From Prochlorococcus sp. AG-402-G22 (GTDB lineage: Bacteria > Cyanobacteriota > Cyanobacteriia > PCC-6307 > Cyanobiaceae), in NCBI GenBank assembly GCA_003217035.1, contig QCHV01000003.1:37443-101442 (forward strand): a DNA stretch of 64,000 bases. The letters run 5' to 3'. Both the position numbers and the translations under genes were made by a program. This document shows, in pieces, positions 1-8,395 of this stretch; positions within the stretch are counted from its first letter, which is position 1, and the number at the start of each line of letters is the position of its first letter. The notes beneath the pieces are model-generated. The model was given only the letters and a program-made list of their open reading frames with translations, made no database searches and was not told where the DNA came from.

Positions 1-86
1 ACAACCAAAGAATTACGACATTCCCCAACATAGCCATGGCGAATCTCAACCTCATATCTTTTACAAGTGGGAGGATTAACTCCCAT
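1..86 (-). CDS. possible N-terminus of an unknown protein, cut by the window edge
   Basis: An open minus-strand frame starts at an ATG at 84-86 and runs off the left edge, beginning MGVNPPTCKRYEVEIRHGYV. Its third codon positions are strongly A/T, like the genes around it. I do not recognise the family. A plus-strand frame at 2-79 ending ...HIFYKWED is also open, with less typical codon use, so the strand is uncertain. No clear Shine-Dalgarno sequence is visible upstream of the ATG. Confidence 0.35.
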   Translation of the reverse strand, partial: MGVNPPTCKRYEVEIRHGYVGECRNSLV

Positions 87-298
87 AATTTTAAAAACAT
101 TTCATTTTGAAATTATTAGCATAATAATAGGCTATTAATTGGCCTTTAAAGGAGCAATTCTTTGTTAGTTCAGAAAGTTTTGCATTTGACTATTTAGTTG
201 GAAAAACTTAGTCCATTCATTATTTTTTTTCTTTTAAGACCCTAGCCTGAACCAAGTGGTGCACTTGCTTCTTTGTTTGTTTCTTGCTGCTTAAGAAC

Positions 299-311
299 TT
301 ACACAATGTAA
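299..311. promoter_or_regulatory. short inverted repeat upstream of pcb
   Basis: TTACA-CAA-TGTAA lies about 75 bp upstream of the pcb start. It resembles the half-site spacing of a dimeric repressor or activator site, but no regulator can be assigned. A similar TTACA-N4-TGTAA repeat occurs at 7169-7182. Confidence 0.2.
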
Positions 312-385
312 AAGGTATGCGAATTATTTGTATTAGTACCTTTTTTTTAGTTAGGGTCTGGCAGCTTTGCCGCAATGCACTCTTA

Positions 386-1441
386 ATGCAGACATATGGA
401 AACCCAGACGTCACCTACGGGTGGTGGGCTGGTAATTCAGGTGTTACCAACCGCTCAGGCAAATTTATAGCCGCTCATGCCGCTCACACTGGCTTGATAG
501 CTTTCTGGGCAGGTGCTTTCACATTATTTGAATTAGCTCGTTTTGACCCATCAGTACCTATGGGTCATCAACCTTTGATTGCTCTTCCTCATTTAGCAAC
601 ATTGGGTATTGGGTTTGATGAAACAGGTACTTTTGTTGGTGGTAGCACTGTTATTGCAGTTGCTGTAGTTCACCTTGTTGCTTCTATGGTTTATGGGGCT
701 GGAGGACTTCTTCATTCACTATTTTTTGTTGGTGACATGCAGGAATCCGAAGTCGCTCAAGCTAGAAAATTTAAGTTGGAATGGGACAACCCAGATAATC
801 AGACATTTATCTTGGGACATCATCTGATTTTCTTGGGCATAGCAAATATCCAATTTGTTGAATGGGCCAGAATCCATGGAATTTGGGATTCGGCTGCTGG
901 AGCAGTTAGACAGGTTGAATACAACCTAAATCTCTCATCGATTTGGAACCATCAGTTTGACTTTCTTTCAATTAATAGCTTGGAAGATGTGATGGGAGGC
1001 CATGCATTCTTGGCATTCCTCATGATTACTGGAGGTGCTTTCCACATTGCTACTAAGCAAATTGGTGAATACACCAAGTTCAAAGGCTCAGGTCTTTTAT
1101 CAGCGGAGGCAGTACTTTCTTGGTCTCTTGCAGGTATTGGCTGGATGGCCATAATTGCTGCCTTCTGGTGCGCAACCAATACAACTGTTTATCCAGTTGA
1201 GTATTTTGGTGAAGTACTAGAGCTTAAGTTTGGCGTATCTCCTTATTGGGTTGATACCGTAGACCTTGCTGGGGGCGCTCACACTTCTAGAGCTTGGCTA
1301 ACTAATGTTCATTACTATCTAGGATTCTTCTACATTCAAGGTCACCTATGGCATGCTTTACGCGCAATGGGATTTGACTTTAAACGTATAACAGATGCAG
1401 TTAGTAATGTAGGATCTGCTGGCATCACATTGAATGATTGA
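386..1441 (+). CDS. pcb: chlorophyll a/b-binding antenna protein Pcb (CP43/IsiA-like)
   Basis: This is a thylakoid light-harvesting protein of the Pcb/IsiA family, related to CP43 but lacking its large lumenal loop. It binds chlorophyll and feeds a photosystem. I start it at the ATG at 386 because Pcb proteins begin MQTYGNPxVxYGWWAGN; this gives 351 aa, the normal Pcb length. The frame also stays open upstream to an ATG at 284, but that leader does not resemble the family. Typical features are His residues in membrane helices (AAHAAHTG, ILGHHLIF, GGHAFL, NVHYYLGFFYIQGHLWHA) and the AGGLLHS region. The gene stands alone and is followed by a strong terminator. Which photosystem this paralogue serves cannot be read from the sequence alone. 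Confidence 0.96.
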   Translation: MQTYGNPDVTYGWWAGNSGVTNRSGKFIAAHAAHTGLIAFWAGAFTLFELARFDPSVPMGHQPLIALPHLATLGIGFDETGTFVGGSTVIAVAVVHLVASMVYGAGGLLHSLFFVGDMQESEVAQARKFKLEWDNPDNQTFILGHHLIFLGIANIQFVEWARIHGIWDSAAGAVRQVEYNLNLSSIWNHQFDFLSINSLEDVMGGHAFLAFLMITGGAFHIATKQIGEYTKFKGSGLLSAEAVLSWSLAGIGWMAIIAAFWCATNTTVYPVEYFGEVLELKFGVSPYWVDTVDLAGGAHTSRAWLTNVHYYLGFFYIQGHLWHALRAMGFDFKRITDAVSNVGSAGITLND

Positions 1442-1479
1442 TTCATTCAATAATAGATTTAGCTAAAAGATCTTGAAAT

Positions 1480-1507
1480 AGCCTCACATTAAGTGGGGCT
1501 TTTTTTT
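1480..1507 (+). terminator. rho-independent terminator after pcb
   Basis: The arms AGCCTCAC and GTGGGGCT (one G-T pair) flank a 4-nt ATTA-A type loop and are followed directly by a run of eight T. It lies 40 nt past the pcb stop, as expected for a highly expressed monocistronic gene. Confidence 0.85.
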
Positions 1508-1574
1508 AGTATTATTTAAAAGAACTTTTAAGTTTAATAATTCATTGCCCTCTTAAGAATTTGGTTTTGAATAT

Positions 1575-2957
1575 ATGAACTCAGCGCTTCAAGCTTTAAG
1601 ACTCTCAAACCATTTCCCGACTATTCCTTATTTATGGGTAGCTACTGTTGTTTTTATAATCTTTGCAATATTACTTTCCGTTGGGAGAAGATTAGATACT
1701 GCACTTCGATTTGAAAAAATAGGCATACCTATTTCACTTCTTATTGGTGTAATTGCTCTATTGGTTGGCCCTTATGGAGTACTTCCTGTTTTACCTCAAG
1801 ACGTGACAGATGTTTGGATAAATTTCCCAATTCCATTGCTAACAATTGTTTTTGCGACTTTGATGTTAGGCAGGCCAATTCCCTCTGGATCCGGCTTGGT
1901 AAATCCTGTGACTAAGCAGGTTTTGTTGGGTTTTTTACTTGGTTTTGGGCAATATCTGGTTGGAGGAATTGTTGTTTTATCAATATTAAAGCCTTATTTA
2001 GGGGTAGATCCTCTAATGGGTTGCCTTATTGAAGTTGGTTTTGAAGGCGGACATGGAGCTGCTGCTGTAATGGGAGAAAACTTTGAACATATTGGATTTA
2101 ATCAAGGTCTCGAACTTGGTCTCGCGATGGCAACTGTAGGTTTGCTGTCTTCAACTTTAATAGGAAGTTTCTTGATAATTATAGGGCGTTTCCTTGGCTG
2201 GATCCTTCCTTTGGAAAGTATAAAAGAAGTAAAGGAAGATTTGAATAAAATTGTTTCTATAAGAGAACAATTGCGATTAATGGCTGCCAATCTCTTTTTT
2301 ATAGGTATTGCTATTTTAATTGCTTTAAGTTTGATTTCTTTTATAAGGCTTACTGGACAATACGTTGGAGGAAGTTTTCAAGAAATTGCTGATACATTTC
2401 CTATATTTCCATTGGCATTATTTGGCTCATTAATAACAAGATTCTTCCTAGAGAAATTTGATTGCACTGAATTAGTATCTCCAATATTACAAAGAGAAAT
2501 TGGGATCTTATCTACAGACCTTCTTATTATTACAGCTATGGCAGGGCTTGATTTACCTCTTTTATCAAAAGATTGGGTACCTCTTGTAATACTTGGAGCA
2601 ACGGGATTGGCGTGGAATCTGATTGGGATGTTCGTTTTTGCTAAAATATCTTTTAATGAAAAATGGTTTGAAAGGTCGATTATAGAATTTGGGAATGCTA
2701 CAGGTGTAGCAGCAAGTGGTATTTTGCTTCTTCGTTTGGCTGATCCAGAAGATTCAACTAATACTTTGCAGATATTCTCTATTAAACAACTTTTCTTACA
2801 ACCACTACTTTCTGGAGGACTAGTTACAGTTGTTGCACCAACATTAATTACTTCTTTTGGACTAAAAACCTGGACAGAATTCTGTGGATTTTTGACTATT
2901 TCAATTCTATTACTTGCATTTTTCTTAACAAACAAACCATTGCAAGAACAGGCTTAA
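1575..2957 (+). CDS. gltS: sodium/glutamate symporter, GltS family
   Basis: This 460-aa polytopic inner-membrane protein has about 11-12 hydrophobic segments. The central motif LIEVGFEGGHGAAAVMGENF (about residues 150-170) matches the FxGGHGTA signature of GltS-type Na+/glutamate symporters, and a second inverted-repeat-like half contains GNATGVAASGILLLR near residue 375. The ATG start at 1575 is the only good one. The gene stands alone downstream of the pcb terminator. Substrate specificity within the ESS/GltS family cannot be proven from sequence; a related dicarboxylate is possible. Confidence 0.85.
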   Translation: MNSALQALRLSNHFPTIPYLWVATVVFIIFAILLSVGRRLDTALRFEKIGIPISLLIGVIALLVGPYGVLPVLPQDVTDVWINFPIPLLTIVFATLMLGRPIPSGSGLVNPVTKQVLLGFLLGFGQYLVGGIVVLSILKPYLGVDPLMGCLIEVGFEGGHGAAAVMGENFEHIGFNQGLELGLAMATVGLLSSTLIGSFLIIIGRFLGWILPLESIKEVKEDLNKIVSIREQLRLMAANLFFIGIAILIALSLISFIRLTGQYVGGSFQEIADTFPIFPLALFGSLITRFFLEKFDCTELVSPILQREIGILSTDLLIITAMAGLDLPLLSKDWVPLVILGATGLAWNLIGMFVFAKISFNEKWFERSIIEFGNATGVAASGILLLRLADPEDSTNTLQIFSIKQLFLQPLLSGGLVTVVAPTLITSFGLKTWTEFCGFLTISILLLAFFLTNKPLQEQA

Positions 2958-3049
2958 TATTGTTAAAATATTGCCCATTATTTTTTATAGCTACTTAGCT
3001 ATTTAATCCCGTTCTTAAAATGAAATCAGGCAATTATCAAGAAGTCCCT

Positions 3050-3277
3050 ATGCAGGAGTCACGAGAAAAATGGTTTAGGAGTCACCTGCTTGATCGTGAG
3101 ATTGAACTTAAAGAACTTTATGAAATGCCTCAGCAAGATCTGGATTTGATAATGGCAGAGACAGCTGAATTTAGGAGTGATTTTGGAAATAGAGATAGAA
3201 ACTTAGGTAAATTCTGTACAGCAGGCTATTTTTTGGAATTAGCAAGGATTATAGATAAAAGAAGACTTGAAGGGTAA
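3050..3277 (+). CDS. conserved hypothetical protein
   Basis: A small soluble protein of 75 aa if started at the ATG at 3050 (MQESREKWF), or 85 aa from the ATG at 3020. It is charged and helical, with no membrane segment or signal peptide, and ends ...GYFLELARIIDKRRLEG. I recognise no domain; it looks like one of the short conserved proteins of marine picocyanobacteria. It is followed within 20 nt by the convergent GST-like gene. Confidence 0.65.
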   Translation: MQESREKWFRSHLLDREIELKELYEMPQQDLDLIMAETAEFRSDFGNRDRNLGKFCTAGYFLELARIIDKRRLEG

Positions 3278-3294
3278 TTTCAAGTCTGTAGCAC

Positions 3295-3963
3295 TTAGGG
3301 GAAATAGGTTATAGAGTCTGTGCTTTCCCAGGATTTATATTTTCTCATTAGAGTTTTGTATAGGTTGCTTTCTAAGTAATGGTTTAGCCATATTTGCAAA
3401 TATTCAAATCTTTTATCCTGATCAAACTCAGTGTAATTTATTAAGCGGTATTGCCTAACAAAAGGCCATAAAGACCAATCAGCAATGCTTTCATTTTTTG
3501 ATACTAACCACCCTTGATCGTTCTTATCTGCGTTTAATTTAATTAGCTCATTCCATTTTACCAAGATCTTCTCAGCAATTATTTTATTCTCTTTTGGGTT
3601 GCAATATGGATATCTATTTGGATACTTAACTCTATCTAAATGGTACTTAAAATTCTTATCATTTTCTTCTATAAGTTCAATTGAGTGTTTTTTAATCTTC
3701 TCATTATGGTTGGTAAAATTTAGAGGATCTCTTCCCTTGCTTAAGGCCCAATTTATAATATCTATACTTTCTTCTATTATTTCACCATCGCTAGTAATTA
3801 ATACTGGAACTGTGCTTTTGTTTGAAGCCTTTATGAGTTCAAGAGGTTTCTTTTTTAGCTCAACCTCCCTTATTTGGACCTTTAAGTTGCAATTTAGCAG
3901 GGCCCACCTAGCTCTAATTGCATAGGGGCATCTGCGAAAGGAGTAAAGTATACATTCTTTCAT
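3295..3963 (-). CDS. glutathione S-transferase-like protein
   Basis: A 222-aa protein with an N-terminal thioredoxin-fold GST domain. The glutaredoxin-like RRCPYAIRARWAL motif is at residues 10-22, the cis-Pro segment STVPVL at about 50, and the ESIDIINW glutathione-binding region at about 65. The rest is an alpha-helical GST C-terminal domain. CPYA suggests a Cys-type (omega/glutaredoxin-like) active site. Substrate is unknown. The ATG start gives a full-length N-terminal domain (MKECILYSFRRCPYA). Confidence 0.8.
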   Translation of the reverse strand: MKECILYSFRRCPYAIRARWALLNCNLKVQIREVELKKKPLELIKASNKSTVPVLITSDGEIIEESIDIINWALSKGRDPLNFTNHNEKIKKHSIELIEENDKNFKYHLDRVKYPNRYPYCNPKENKIIAEKILVKWNELIKLNADKNDQGWLVSKNESIADWSLWPFVRQYRLINYTEFDQDKRFEYLQIWLNHYLESNLYKTLMRKYKSWESTDSITYFP

Positions 3964-4127
3964 TAGTTAAGTATAATCTAAATCCAACACTGAATTAATC
4001 CCTCAGAGTTTCGTCTTGCAGTTTTGCTTATGTTTAGTATAATTAGAATTGAAATTAGATGCTTTTAATCCATTCTCTATAAAATCTAATTCAGAGATAT
4101 AAAGGCATTTTGACAATCATTGAATTA

Positions 4128-4676
4128 ATGAAAGGCTACATTTATTTGGTAAAAAAGAAGGGCATACATTCTATAGGACATTGTAAAGATCTAAACTTAA
4201 TGAGAAAGAAGATCAATCCTGATGAAATCATTCAGACCTTATTCCTAGAGGATGTGACATCTTTAGAAGCAAGGCTTTTTAGAAGGTATAAGAAAGCAAG
4301 GATGCCCGATTCGGCTTATTTTCAATTATCTCCAGAGCAAGTAGAAGACTGCAAGAAGCAGCTAGGTCAGAAAAGCCAAATGCCAAAATCAATAGGTGCT
4401 GAGTTCTCTATATGCATAACTGGGTCTATTGTTCTTTTCCTTTTGCTTTATTTCTCTCTCAACTATTTTAATTTAAACTTTCTTGTTCGTACTTCTTATT
4501 CCCTAGTTTTTTCCTCTATCCCCTTTTGGCTTCTATTGTCTTTAGGGAACTTTGGAGGATATGAAACGGCTGACTTACCACTTTTCTCTTCTTGGGCCAA
4601 CAGAACAAAAGCCTTCGCTTCAGCAGCAATAATATTATTGCTTGCATATTTATTTTTTCTCTCGTCTTTAGCTTAA
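4128..4676 (+). CDS. GIY-YIG-like (T5orf172/MUG113-type) domain fused to a membrane domain
   Basis: Residues 1-70 resemble the small GIY-YIG-fold proteins of the T5orf172/MUG113 type: GYIYLVKKKGIHSIGH, then NPDEIIQTLFLEDVTSLEARLFRRYKKARMP and a YFQLSPEQ end. The Tyr before IG is Ser, and the usual Arg pair after the IG strand is not at its normal place (DLNLMRKK), so nuclease activity is doubtful. The second half has about three hydrophobic segments, making it a membrane protein. I prefer the ATG at 4128 (MKGYIYLV), typical for the family; a TTG at 4110 is also in frame. Function is unknown. Confidence 0.65.
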   Translation: MKGYIYLVKKKGIHSIGHCKDLNLMRKKINPDEIIQTLFLEDVTSLEARLFRRYKKARMPDSAYFQLSPEQVEDCKKQLGQKSQMPKSIGAEFSICITGSIVLFLLLYFSLNYFNLNFLVRTSYSLVFSSIPFWLLLSLGNFGGYETADLPLFSSWANRTKAFASAAIILLLAYLFFLSSLA

Positions 4677-4789
4677 ACAAATGATAATTCGTTTTTTTAA
4701 CTCCTCAATTTTTGAATTTTAAGAAGCATTTCAGAGCTACTTGAAAACAACAGATAAATAGATATAAAAAGAGAAATTAAGGATTAACG

Positions 4790-5044
4790 ATGAATATCTC
4801 AAGTGTTTTGAGATTTGTAGACCCTATTCAAGATCAGTTGTCAGGTGTTTATTCGACTGCAACCCTTGTAATCTCAGTATTATTAATTCTCTGGATTCTG
4901 AACTTTACGATCACCCTAATTACAAGAACTTTCACTGTAGGTAAGGCTGTAGGAGGATTTTATCGCAATTATTTACATAGATATATTAGAGCTGTAATTA
5001 CTAATTTTATAAACTTATTTTCCTTAAGGAGATCTGTTCAGTAG
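4790..5044 (+). CDS. small conserved membrane protein
   Basis: An 84-aa protein with one long hydrophobic segment (about residues 22-45) followed by a basic C-terminal half (YRNYLHRYIRAVITNF). An AAGGA ribosome-binding sequence sits just before the ATG, so the start is well supported. It looks like a conserved cyanobacterial protein of unknown role; I do not recognise the family. It converges on the SDR gene with a 6-nt gap. Confidence 0.65.
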   Translation: MNISSVLRFVDPIQDQLSGVYSTATLVISVLLILWILNFTITLITRTFTVGKAVGGFYRNYLHRYIRAVITNFINLFSLRRSVQ

Positions 5045-5050
5045 ATCCCG

Positions 5051-5761
5051 CTAGCTTTTCTCAAGCTTGCAGTTCACAGATATCTCAAAAGGGACACAAC
5101 TGTTTGGTAAGGTTAAAATTGTTGAAATGATTGAAGCTAAATCTTCAGGCTGCGACATTTCATCTTTAGTCATTTCTTTTACATTGCTAGCCATATCAGT
5201 ATTAACCCAACCAGGGCAAATTGCTGTAACACGAACTCCGTGCTTCCAGCCTTCGTTTCTCATGGTTTGACATAGGCCCATAAGAGCAAATTTTGATGTT
5301 GTATAACCAGCTAAGTTGCTTTTAGATCGTTTGCCACTCATTGAAACTAGAGTGATTATTCTTGAATTATCATTTTCCAATAGATAATCCCAGGCAAATC
5401 TCGTTAAAATCCAAGGTCCCATTAAATTTACTTTCCATAGTTCTTCAAGTTCATATTCTTTTTCGTCAGAAAAATTCAAACTAGTTGGATAAAATTTTCC
5501 TGCGCAGTGAATCACGGTGTCTATACAACCAAAGCAATTCCTAGTTTTCTCTACCCATTCAAATGCACTATTTCTATCAGTAGCATCATATTCATTTATT
5601 AATATCCTTTCATTATTATTAGATATAGGATCTAAGTAAGTTCCTTTTAATTTATTCTTATCCCTTATCCCTAGACTTACATAATGACCATCCTTTAACG
5701 CCCTCTCAGCGACTTTTCTACCTATACCTCTGTTTGCACCACTTATAAGTATTTTCCTCAA
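5051..5761 (-). CDS. short-chain dehydrogenase/reductase
   Basis: A classical SDR of 236 aa. The NAD(P)-binding GANRGIGRKVA motif is at residues 8-18, the NAG-equivalent HCAG at about 85, the catalytic Ser in TLVSMSGKR, and YTTSK (Tyr-x3-Lys) near residue 153, followed by ICPGWVNTDM. The substrate cannot be deduced. It lies 4 nt downstream of the lycopene cyclase gene on the same strand and is probably co-transcribed with it. Confidence 0.85.
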   Translation of the reverse strand: MRKILISGANRGIGRKVAERALKDGHYVSLGIRDKNKLKGTYLDPISNNNERILINEYDATDRNSAFEWVEKTRNCFGCIDTVIHCAGKFYPTSLNFSDEKEYELEELWKVNLMGPWILTRFAWDYLLENDNSRIITLVSMSGKRSKSNLAGYTTSKFALMGLCQTMRNEGWKHGVRVTAICPGWVNTDMASNVKEMTKDEMSQPEDLASIISTILTLPNSCVPFEISVNCKLEKS

Positions 5762-5765
5762 TTAT

Positions 5766-7049
5766 CTATACTCCGGGGTTGAGAAATTTAAGCAAAAGTT
5801 TTATCTCTCTTCCCTTCATTTCAAACAAACCCCACTTTACATTTAATGGGGCTTTTGTGAACATTTTCCACATTGCCTGAACTAATTCTCTGAGGCTAAG
5901 AGAGTTTGTTAGGAAGCCATACCATTGACTTTTAGAAAGACTAAAAAATCCAGTAAAGAAATCTCTAAGTTGTGACTCTTTAAATCTCATTAGCTTTTCT
6001 AGACCAAATTGATATAAAGCTTGCTTTCTTCTGAGATCTTTAGGCCATAAAGCTTCCCATCCTTTTTTGGCAATAAATGCTGGAGATGCTTTTTGGTCTT
6101 TCATTGAATTTGAGATTGCCTTTGCAACAGAAGGTGCCCTCCTGAGAAGGGCACCAACTAAATAGCCAGATGCTGGATGGACCATTCCAGCTGCACCGCC
6201 AAATCCCAGTATTGGTTGTTTTAAGTCAGGGATGGGAATGTTCATTGGAAGGAATAATCCATGTTCCTCATGTTCTATTTCCGTAATTTCAATGCCTTTA
6301 TAACTCAAGCGCTTTCCCAACCTCTTTTTTAAAGTTTCAAGAGTCACTGGTGGGGCTAGACCTAGTGAGGTCTCTTCTAAAAAGAAAGTTCCATTTCCCA
6401 TGTCCATTGCATAAAGAAATGTAGGAGGCTCTTTCTTTTCTTCTTCGGTTAAATGATCACTCCTATAGTCCATTAATACAAATTGATTGTTTGAAATAGG
6501 CGGAGAACTAAACTTTCCAACTATTCCAAAACAGGTTTGAACAGCAACCTCTCCTCTTTCTGGGTTTTTTAGAAAAACTGGCTGATAACCAGTCGCGTCA
6601 ATTATTAACCTTGCCTTTAGCGTTACGCCTTCGGAAGTTGTGACAATACTAAGAGAATTATTTACTTCAAATTTAATTGCAACACCACGTTCCCACTTTA
6701 CAAGGGCTTCATCGCATTGCTTGAGCCAGTATTCTTGCAATTTCCTTTTATCGAATAAGCCGTAGTCTTGATTGTGTTTTGTAGCGTTGTTCTCAGTTGA
6801 ATTTGGGATATTAGAGCCACTGCCAAAGAAACTTACGGTGTCACTCCATCTGTGCTTTAAAAGATTTCCAATACCCAAATCATCTACTTCTTTCCCCCAA
6901 ATGCCGTATGTATATGGCCATAAGTCCCTGCGATCATTGGGAGATAAAACCTGAACACTTAAATTTTCTTTACCAAGAGCTGCTGAAATTGCTAATGCAC
7001 CAGGTCCTGCTCCAAGAACTAGCGCATCAAAATTTGCACTAGCACTCAT
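5766..7049 (-). CDS. crtL: lycopene cyclase (CrtL type)
   Basis: This FAD/NAD(P)-dependent enzyme cyclises the ends of lycopene to make carotenes. At 427 aa it has the N-terminal Rossmann motif VLGAGPGALAIS, the cyclase motif WPYTYGIWGKEVDDLG near residue 45, the LIIDATGY segment, and GFGGAAGMVHPASGY near 285. Marine picocyanobacteria carry beta- and epsilon-type CrtL paralogues; from memory the YGIWGxEVDxLG form fits the beta type, but an alignment is needed. The ATG at 7049 precedes the Rossmann motif. Its promoter must lie in the divergent region toward the POR-like gene. Confidence 0.9.
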   Translation of the reverse strand: MSASANFDALVLGAGPGALAISAALGKENLSVQVLSPNDRRDLWPYTYGIWGKEVDDLGIGNLLKHRWSDTVSFFGSGSNIPNSTENNATKHNQDYGLFDKRKLQEYWLKQCDEALVKWERGVAIKFEVNNSLSIVTTSEGVTLKARLIIDATGYQPVFLKNPERGEVAVQTCFGIVGKFSSPPISNNQFVLMDYRSDHLTEEEKKEPPTFLYAMDMGNGTFFLEETSLGLAPPVTLETLKKRLGKRLSYKGIEITEIEHEEHGLFLPMNIPIPDLKQPILGFGGAAGMVHPASGYLVGALLRRAPSVAKAISNSMKDQKASPAFIAKKGWEALWPKDLRRKQALYQFGLEKLMRFKESQLRDFFTGFFSLSKSQWYGFLTNSLSLRELVQAMWKMFTKAPLNVKWGLFEMKGREIKLLLKFLNPGV

Positions 7050-7352
7050 GTCTACACCTTAAATCAATGAGAATATGTATTGATTGAGCTGCCAATTTTA
7101 ATTTATTGTTCACCCCCAACCTTAATGCCTCCAAAATCCACTTCTAGAGAATAGCCTGGGAATTTGTCTTACAGTGATGTAAACAAAGTTTTAGTTACTA
7201 GATGTATTTATTACATCCCTTTAGAATAATCAATTAAATTCAATATGATTTGACTCTTAAGAAAGCTTCCTATTAAGTATTGAGTTTTTGAAAGATTAAA
7301 TTATCCTGATAATTGCACATAGATAAGTCCTAAGGAAGTTAAGTTACCCGAA
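7050..7352. promoter_or_regulatory. divergent intergenic region with two inverted repeats
   Basis: This 303-nt gap separates crtL and the POR-like gene, which point away from each other, so it should hold both promoters. I see no convincing short gene. It contains two perfect inverted repeats, TTACA-GTGA-TGTAA (7169-7182) and GATGTA-TTTAT-TACATC (7201-7217). Both centre on TGTA/TACA half-sites and are candidate regulator sites. Neither has the 8-nt spacing of an NtcA site. Confidence 0.35.
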
Positions 7353-8384
7353 ATGATGAAGTTTAAAACCAATACAACTCAACATAGGACTGTTCTTATT
7401 ACAGGAGCTACTTCTGGCATTGGCTATCAGTCAGTGCTTAAAATGTTAAATTTAGATTTGAAAATTATAATAATATGTCGGAATGAAGAAAGGGTAAATA
7501 CAACTATATTGAAGTTGAAGAGTGATTCAATTAGTGATCTTCAAATAAGTAAACAAATAAATTTTCGCGTAGCTGATCTATCGGACTTGGTAAGTATAGA
7601 GTTAATGGCAGATGATTTAATCAAAAATGAAATTATAATTGATACGATAATTCTTAATGCAGGACTTCAATATACAGGGGCAAGAGATGTCAGACTCTCT
7701 ATGCAAGGCTATGAGCTTACGTTTGCCGTTAACCATCTAAGTCATCAATACTTAATTCAGAAATTATTACCACTAATTTTGAAGTCAAGTGCCCCAAGGG
7801 TAGTAGTTACAGCATCAGAAGTTCACAATCCCATGCTTCCCGGTGGAAGGGTTGGCAAAGCAGCTGGAATTGGGGATTTATCAGGACTTAAGTCTTTAGA
7901 AAATTTCAATATGATAGATAAATCTTTTGAATTTAATGCAGATAAAGCTTATAAAGATAGTAAATTATGTAATGTATTGTTTTCACGAGAACTATTCTCG
8001 AGACTAGCTGCTAGACAAATTAATATACCAGTAATTTGTTGGGCTCCTGGCCTTGTGATTCCCAGAACAAAGGGAGGTTTCTTTAGGTATAGTAGACAAT
8101 ATAATACTCTTGGACAATTGCTATTTGCTTTTATAGCAAGAGACTTACTTCATATAACAGAAAAAACGGAATCTGCAGGAGGTATTCTAATGGATATTTC
8201 TACAAATAGCGAATACTCTGAATTTGGATTTATTTATTTATCTAATAAAATTAATTTATTATCTGAAAATTCCTTCGAGGAATCCATCCCAAGTCAAGAG
8301 GCTCTTGATGATAGCAAGGCAAGAGATCTATGGGATTTGACTAATAAGATTATTGTCAACTACTCTAATTTAGAAACTATATAA
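7353..8384 (+). CDS. protochlorophyllide-reductase-like short-chain dehydrogenase
   Basis: A 343-aa SDR with GATSGIGYQSVLKM at the N-terminus, LNAGLQYTG near residue 105, NHLSHQYLIQ, and YKDSKLCNVL near residue 205. The YKDSKLCN core, the preceding GDLSGLKSLENF...MIDKSFEF stretch and the length (about 335-340 aa) match light-dependent protochlorophyllide oxidoreductase and its relatives. However, the loop after the catalytic Ser (TASEVHNPMLPGG) and the WAPGLVIPRTKGG segment differ from what I remember of Prochlorococcus POR. I therefore call it a paralogue or divergent relative, not por itself. It lies divergent from crtL. Confidence 0.75.
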   Translation: MMKFKTNTTQHRTVLITGATSGIGYQSVLKMLNLDLKIIIICRNEERVNTTILKLKSDSISDLQISKQINFRVADLSDLVSIELMADDLIKNEIIIDTIILNAGLQYTGARDVRLSMQGYELTFAVNHLSHQYLIQKLLPLILKSSAPRVVVTASEVHNPMLPGGRVGKAAGIGDLSGLKSLENFNMIDKSFEFNADKAYKDSKLCNVLFSRELFSRLAARQINIPVICWAPGLVIPRTKGGFFRYSRQYNTLGQLLFAFIARDLLHITEKTESAGGILMDISTNSEYSEFGFIYLSNKINLLSENSFEESIPSQEALDDSKARDLWDLTNKIIVNYSNLETI

Positions 8385-8395
8385 TTTTAATTTAA

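Noticed and set aside
2..79. Plus-strand open frame ending ...HIFYKWED at the left edge
   Set aside because: The codon third positions are less A/T-rich than in the overlapping minus-strand frame; only one of the two can be right, and neither is recognised.
2378..2935. 185-aa open frame antisense to gltS
   Set aside because: It mirrors a well-recognised membrane transporter frame; the translated sequence is low in protein-like pattern and no start signal is seen.
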